In this document: positions 6,419 to 9,382 of the stretch, one piece after another | How positions within the stretch are numbered: the first letter of the stretch is position 1 | How the letters are laid out: each line of letters begins with the position of its first letter | Assembly (NCBI GenBank): GCA_021788795.1 | Contig: JAJYKG010000073.1 | Span: 1 to 9,382 of the forward strand | DNA: 9,382 nucleotides | Direction: 5' to 3' | Source: Thermoplasmata archaeon | GTDB lineage: Archaea; Thermoplasmatota; Thermoplasmata; RBG-16-68-12 | Made by a program: the position numbers and the translations under genes | Notes under the pieces: model-generated | The model's input: the letters and a program-made list of their open reading frames with translations, nothing else | Told to the model about the DNA's origin: nothing | The model's database searches: none

Positions 6419-7058
6419 AGTGATTCAACCCGCAGAACTGCGTGCACTCGATGTGGAACTCGCCCGGCATCGTGGGCTTGAACCAGACCTGGTTCAGGTG
6501 CCCGGGGATGGCGTCCATGTGGACGCCGAGCGCCGGGATGAAGATGGAATGGTCCACATCGACGGAGGTGACGTTCATCAGGATCGTGACGTTGGACGGG
6601 ACGCTGAGGTCGCCGACGGAGTGCACGTGCGTGCCGTTCGTGTAGTTGACCCAGAACTCCCAGTACCACTGGTGTCCGATGGCGGCCACGTAGACGTCGG
6701 GGTGCTGGGGCAGCGTGTCCGTGAAGGCGAGCGTCTGGAACGCGAGCATGCCGATGACGAGCAGGATGATCGCGGGGATGATCGTCCACGCGGCCTCGAG
6801 CTTGTGGCTCGACCGGTTCGGGTTGAACGTGGGCTTGTCGTGTCCCTTCCGAATGCGGAACTTCAGGATGGTGATGACCATCACGATGCCGACGAAGACG
6901 CCGATGGCGACCCCCAGGATGGCGACGATCCAGAAGAGGTTGGAGATCTCCTGCATCCCCGTCGAGTCGTTCGGAGCCGCGGCCGCGCTCGCGGCCGCCA
7001 GGAGCAACGAACCGAGCGTCCCGGCTGCCAGAAGTCCGAATCGACGCGCGCTGCGCAT
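6384..7058 (-). CDS. coxB: cytochrome c oxidase subunit II (CuA subunit)
   Basis: A 224-residue subunit II: a signal-like N-terminal helix ending in an alanine-rich stretch, two membrane hairpin helices (about 42-65 and 89-111), and an extracytoplasmic cupredoxin domain. HQWYWEFW (129-136) is the aromatic electron-entry patch. The CuA ligands are intact: H170 (VDHSIF), C205, Q207, C209, H213 and M216 in ECTQFCGLNHYAM. The usual CSEYCG is CTQFCG here. The position whose backbone carbonyl binds copper is therefore Gln, so the acidic side chain used for Mg/Mn binding in many oxidases is replaced. No C-terminal heme c domain is present. The start is ATG 7058; the in-frame GTG at 7061 directly before it is equally possible. 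The gene is divergent from coxA, which is unusual since coxB and coxA are commonly codirectional. The bicupredoxin gene follows with a 35-nt overlap. Confidence 0.95.
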   Translation of the reverse strand: MRSARRFGLLAAGTLGSLLLAAASAAAAPNDSTGMQEISNLFWIVAILGVAIGVFVGIVMVITILKFRIRKGHDKPTFNPNRSSHKLEAAWTIIPAIILLVIGMLAFQTLAFTDTLPQHPDVYVAAIGHQWYWEFWVNYTNGTHVHSVGDLSVPSNVTILMNVTSVDVDHSIFIPALGVHMDAIPGHLNQVWFKPTMPGEFHIECTQFCGLNHYAMVGTLTVTS

Positions 7059-7080
7059 CACCGCGGCGTAAACCGCGGTG
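7059..7080. repeat. perfect inverted repeat at the coxB start (candidate operator)
   Basis: CACCGCGG (7059-7066) and CCGCGGTG (7073-7080) are exact reverse complements around a 6-nt spacer CGTAAA. The repeat lies between the coxB TATA-like box and the start codon and covers the predicted transcription start, where a repressor would block initiation. It could also fold as a hairpin at the extreme 5' end of the mRNA. Confidence 0.6.
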
Positions 7081-7090
7081 CTCTAAAGCA
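7081..7090 (-). promoter_or_regulatory. TATA-like box of the coxB operon
   Basis: On the minus strand TGCTTTAGAG lies with its centre about 27 nt before ATG 7058 (24 nt before GTG 7061), preceded by CGCAAA. This spacing predicts an essentially leaderless transcript. No Shine-Dalgarno is present, which agrees with leaderless translation. Confidence 0.45.
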
Positions 7091-7100
7091 TTTGCGGTTT

Positions 7101-7129
7101 GCCGAAACATTCGGTAGCCCGAAATCGGC
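7101..7129. repeat. two adjacent short palindromes of the CCGAAA type
   Basis: CCGAA-ACA-TTCGG at 7102-7114 and CCGA-AA-TCGG at 7119-7128 lie 4 nt apart, upstream of the coxB TATA-like box. They share the CCGAAA half-site with the repeat before coxA, suggesting binding sites for one regulator. Confidence 0.45.
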
Positions 7130-7208
7130 AATTCCCCGGAGGGCGCCTACGAACTCCGTCGTATGTCCCGGGGCTCGCTCCGGCGATGTAGAAAGCTTTT
7201 TCAACGAC

Positions 7209-7228
7209 GCCGAAATACGGGTTTCGGC
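7209..7228. repeat. perfect inverted repeat upstream of the coxA TATA box
   Basis: GCCGAAA (7209-7215) and TTTCGGC (7222-7228) are exact reverse complements separated by TACGGG. The repeat ends 4 nt before the coxA TATA-like box, an activator-type position beside the BRE. A further TTTCGGGG occurs at 7250-7256. Confidence 0.55.
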
Positions 7229-7240
7229 CGACCTAATAGG
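7228..7240 (+). promoter_or_regulatory. BRE/TATA-like promoter of coxA
   Basis: CCGAC followed by CTAATAGG (7233-7240) stands about 28 nt before the ATG at 7265, predicting a transcript that starts within a few bases of the start codon. There is no Shine-Dalgarno before the ATG, consistent with a leaderless mRNA. Confidence 0.5.
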
Positions 7241-7264
7241 TGGGCGCCGTTTCGGGGTTGAGCG

Positions 7265-8932
7265 ATGGCGGGAGAGGTCGTCGTGGGTCACGAGGCCGAG
7301 GCAGAGACCCCCCACGAGCACGTCGGCATCTTCCGCTGGATCTACGCGACCAGCCACCACGAAATCGGCATCATGTACATCGTGAGCTCGGTCGTGTTCT
7401 TCTTCATGGGCGGGCTCCTCGCCGAGCTGATCCGCACGGAGCTCGCGTACCCGGGCCCGACGATCGTGGACGCGAATACGTACTCGCAACTGTTCACGAT
7501 GCACGGGACCACGATGATCTTCCTCGTGGCCATCCCTGTCCTCGCGGGATTCGGGAACCTCATGCTGCCGCCGCTCATCGGCGCCCGCGACATGGCGTTC
7601 CCGCGGGTCAACGCCCTGAGCTTCTGGCTCATCCCCGCCGCGGGGGCCATCATGTGGCTCGGCGTGGCCAACGTGGGCTGGTCCGGGTACACGCCCCTGT
7701 CCGTCTACGACCAGGGCGTGGGCGTCGACATGTGGATCATCGGCCTCCAGCTCCTCGGGATCTCGTCCACCGCGGGGGCCATCAACTTCCTCGTCACGGC
7801 CCTGCGGCACCGCGCCCCGGGCGTCACGCTGAAGAACCTCTCCTTGCTTGCGTGGTCCATCGTCGCCACGGCGGCGATCACCCTCGTCGCCACCCCGGTC
7901 CTCGCCGCGGGCCTCCTGATCCTCCTCCTGGAGCGCCACGGGGTCAACAACTGGCTCTCCCAGATCGCCGGCGGCGACCCGATCATGTGGCAGAACCTGT
8001 TCTGGTTCTACTCCCACCCCGCGGTCTACATCATGATCCTGCCCGCCATGGGCTTGGTCTCCGAGATCATTCCGCGCTTCTCCCACCGGCCCATCTTCGG
8101 CTACAAGGCGATCGCCCTGTCCACGGTGGCCATTGCCTTCCTGTCCTTCGGCGTATGGGTCCACCACATGTTCACGTCGGGGATCGACCTGAGCGCGCGC
8201 CTCCCCTTCATGATCATCACCCTGGTCATCGCGGTGCCGAGCGGGATCAAGGTCTTCAACTGGATCATGACGATGTGGGGCGGGGCGATCGAGCTCAAGA
8301 CGCCCATGCTCTTCGCGATCGGCTTCGTCGGCATGTTCGTCATCGGCGGCATCACGGGCGTGTTCCAGGCGCCCATCCCCGTGGACTACGAGCTCCACGA
8401 CACGTACTGGGTCGTGGGCCACATCCACTACGTCCTGTTCGGCGGCACGATCATGGGCGTGCTCGCCGGGATCTACTACTACTATCCGCGGATGTCGCGG
8501 CACATGTACAGCGAGCGCCTCGGCCGCTGGCACTTCGCCCTCACGATGGTCGGGATGAACCTCGTGTTCTTCTCGATGCTCTTCCTCGGCCTCGAGGGCA
8601 TGCCTCGGCGCGTCTACGACTACCCGGCCCAGTACTGGACCCTGAACTGGCTGGCGACCGTGGGCGCGTACATCCTCGGCGCGGGCCAGGCCATCTTCGC
8701 CGCGAACCTGGTCTGGAGCTACTTCCGCGGGCCCCTGTCCCACCCGGACCCGTGGGGCGGCGTCCCCATGACCGGGATGGAGTTCGGCGCCCCCGCCCCG
8801 CTCCTGCCGGAGTGGTACGAGAAGGAGCAGGCCGCCCTGGCGGCGGAGGCCGCGAGGGCCGGACCGGGAGCCGCGATGGCGGCGGACGGCGGGATGCCCG
8901 TCACGGAAGCGGAGCCGCTTCGAGGCTCCTGA
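7265..8932 (+). CDS. coxA: cytochrome c oxidase subunit I, A2-type heme-copper oxidase
   Basis: The 555-residue catalytic subunit reduces oxygen at the heme a3/CuB centre and pumps protons; it has about 12 membrane helices. Ligands are all present: H80 (FTMHGTT) and H388 for heme a, H386 for heme a3 (VVGHIHYVLFGG), and H251, H300 and H301 for CuB, with the cross-linking tyrosine Y255 (WFYSHPAVY). D-channel entry residues D109 and N116 (GARDMAFPRVN) and the K-channel lysine K329 (PSGIKVFNW) are kept. The glutamate of A1 oxidases (HPEVY) is absent and the YS pair (Y249-S250) stands in its place, which defines subfamily A2. Subunit III is not fused, and the C-terminal 60 residues are a charged Ala-rich tail. 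The gene reads divergently from coxB. Its 3' end overlaps the next gene, on the opposite strand, by 32 bp. Confidence 0.97.
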   Translation: MAGEVVVGHEAEAETPHEHVGIFRWIYATSHHEIGIMYIVSSVVFFFMGGLLAELIRTELAYPGPTIVDANTYSQLFTMHGTTMIFLVAIPVLAGFGNLMLPPLIGARDMAFPRVNALSFWLIPAAGAIMWLGVANVGWSGYTPLSVYDQGVGVDMWIIGLQLLGISSTAGAINFLVTALRHRAPGVTLKNLSLLAWSIVATAAITLVATPVLAAGLLILLLERHGVNNWLSQIAGGDPIMWQNLFWFYSHPAVYIMILPAMGLVSEIIPRFSHRPIFGYKAIALSTVAIAFLSFGVWVHHMFTSGIDLSARLPFMIITLVIAVPSGIKVFNWIMTMWGGAIELKTPMLFAIGFVGMFVIGGITGVFQAPIPVDYELHDTYWVVGHIHYVLFGGTIMGVLAGIYYYYPRMSRHMYSERLGRWHFALTMVGMNLVFFSMLFLGLEGMPRRVYDYPAQYWTLNWLATVGAYILGAGQAIFAANLVWSYFRGPLSHPDPWGGVPMTGMEFGAPAPLLPEWYEKEQAALAAEAARAGPGAAMAADGGMPVTEAEPLRGS

Positions 8933-9382
8933 GGATTTCGTCCGCGAGCCGGGCGGCCGTGTCGTAGTCGCCCGCCTCGAAGGCGGCCCGGGCCTGCTTC
9001 AGCGTCTTCCGGATCTCGCTCACGCTGCGGCCCGCGTCGCGGGCCCTCTTCGCGTTCTCCAGGGCCTTCGTCATGCGGTCTAGGGCCTCGGTCCGGGACA
9101 TCTTCGGCTTCGCGTCGGCCGCGGGCGGTTCCTCCATGATGTGGGCCGCGGGCGCGTCCTTCGGCTCCGGACTCGGGGCCGGTGCGACGGCGGGCGTGGG
9201 CGGCGGCACGGCCGCGGGAGGGGCCGGCGGGGGAGGCGGGGGGCGGCTGACAGGCGGTTCCGCGGCGATCTCGATGCCGCTGGCCTCGAGGGCCGCCGCC
9301 AGGTACCTCTCCGCCTCGATCAGGCTCTTCTCCTTCTGGGCAAGCTTCTCCCGCTCGGTCGCGAGCCGGGCGAGCTCCCCCT
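8901..9382 (-). CDS. coiled-coil / proline-rich protein, N-terminus outside window
   Basis: The frame is open from the right edge to a stop at 8901-8903, giving about 160 residues of the C-terminal part. In order these are: a charged coiled-coil-like helix (ELARLATEREKLAQKEKSL), a short segment EASGIEIAAEPP, a long proline/alanine linker (SRPPPPPPAPPAA onward), and a C-terminal helical hairpin (MSRTEALDRMTKALENAKRA, then VSEIRKTLKQARAAFEAGDY and TAARLADEILRSLE). The hairpin resembles a TPR-like helical repeat. A GTG at 9209 could start a shorter product, but the same residue style continues upstream, so the gene most likely begins beyond 9382. The 3' end overlaps coxA tail to tail by 32 bp. 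I do not recognise the family; a scaffold or chromosome-/membrane-associated coiled-coil role is only a guess. Confidence 0.7.
   Translation of the reverse strand, partial: GELARLATEREKLAQKEKSLIEAERYLAAALEASGIEIAAEPPVSRPPPPPPAPPAAVPPPTPAVAPAPSPEPKDAPAAHIMEEPPAADAKPKMSRTEALDRMTKALENAKRARDAGRSVSEIRKTLKQARAAFEAGDYDTAARLADEILRSLEAAPLP

Noticed and set aside
7058..8743. 561-codon open frame on the minus strand opposite coxA
   Set aside because: A shadow of coxA; it is rich in His/Asp/Glu/Arg from GC third positions and has no domain.
1..9382. tRNA, rRNA, CRISPR array, insertion sequence or attachment site
   Set aside because: None seen by reading: no regular repeat-spacer pattern, no transposase-like frame, no tRNA cloverleaf with a T-loop. 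Weak RNA genes could still be missed by eye.

Overview
The window looks like part of an aerobic archaeon, most plausibly a high-GC Thermoplasmatota lineage of the soil/sediment type; this assignment is inference. The supports are: archaeal-style TATA/BRE promoters 25-40 nt before several start codons, a C2H2 zinc finger fused to a DUF929 thioredoxin-like domain, a half-size (4-helix) heme A synthase, a blue-copper protein beside the oxidase where bacteria often have cytochrome c, and a Gly-run/Hint secreted protein of a style I associate with Thermoplasmatota. Nothing in the window fixes the taxon; there is no rRNA, tRNA or CRISPR array.

Layout. 1-1353 (-): a YwrD-like gamma-glutamyltransferase, running off the left edge. 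1354-3329: a visibly less GC-rich stretch holding a decayed secreted Hint-domain gene (-, about 1597-2915) with two in-frame amber stops and one frameshift, flanked by non-coding DNA. 3330-4856 (+): a two-gene thiol-oxidation unit, a zinc-finger/membrane/DUF929 CPYC protein followed by a VKOR-family quinone-linked disulfide generator. 4934-5413 (+): heme A synthase with its own promoter. 5474-7058 (-): an operon of cytochrome c oxidase subunit II (CuA) and a membrane-anchored protein with two blue-copper domains, the two genes overlapping by 35 nt. 7265-8932 (+): oxidase subunit I of the A2 type, transcribed divergently from the subunit II gene. 8901-9382 (-): the C-terminal part of a coiled-coil/proline-rich protein of unknown role that overlaps the subunit I gene tail to tail.

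Taken together, 3330-8932 is an aerobic respiration and copper-protein maturation island. Subunits I and II form the heme-copper oxidase core, CtaA makes its heme A, the bicupredoxin is a candidate electron donor to CuA, and the VKOR/DUF929 pair is a candidate thiol oxidant for extracytoplasmic cysteines, possibly including those of the copper sites. No subunit III, heme O synthase (CtaB), Sco or bc1-type gene lies in the window. The most informative non-coding piece is the roughly 200 bp divergent region between the subunit II and I genes, which carries several short inverted repeats built on CCGAAA/TTTCGG, placed beside the coxA TATA box, and a perfect 8-bp-arm inverted repeat across the predicted coxB transcription start.
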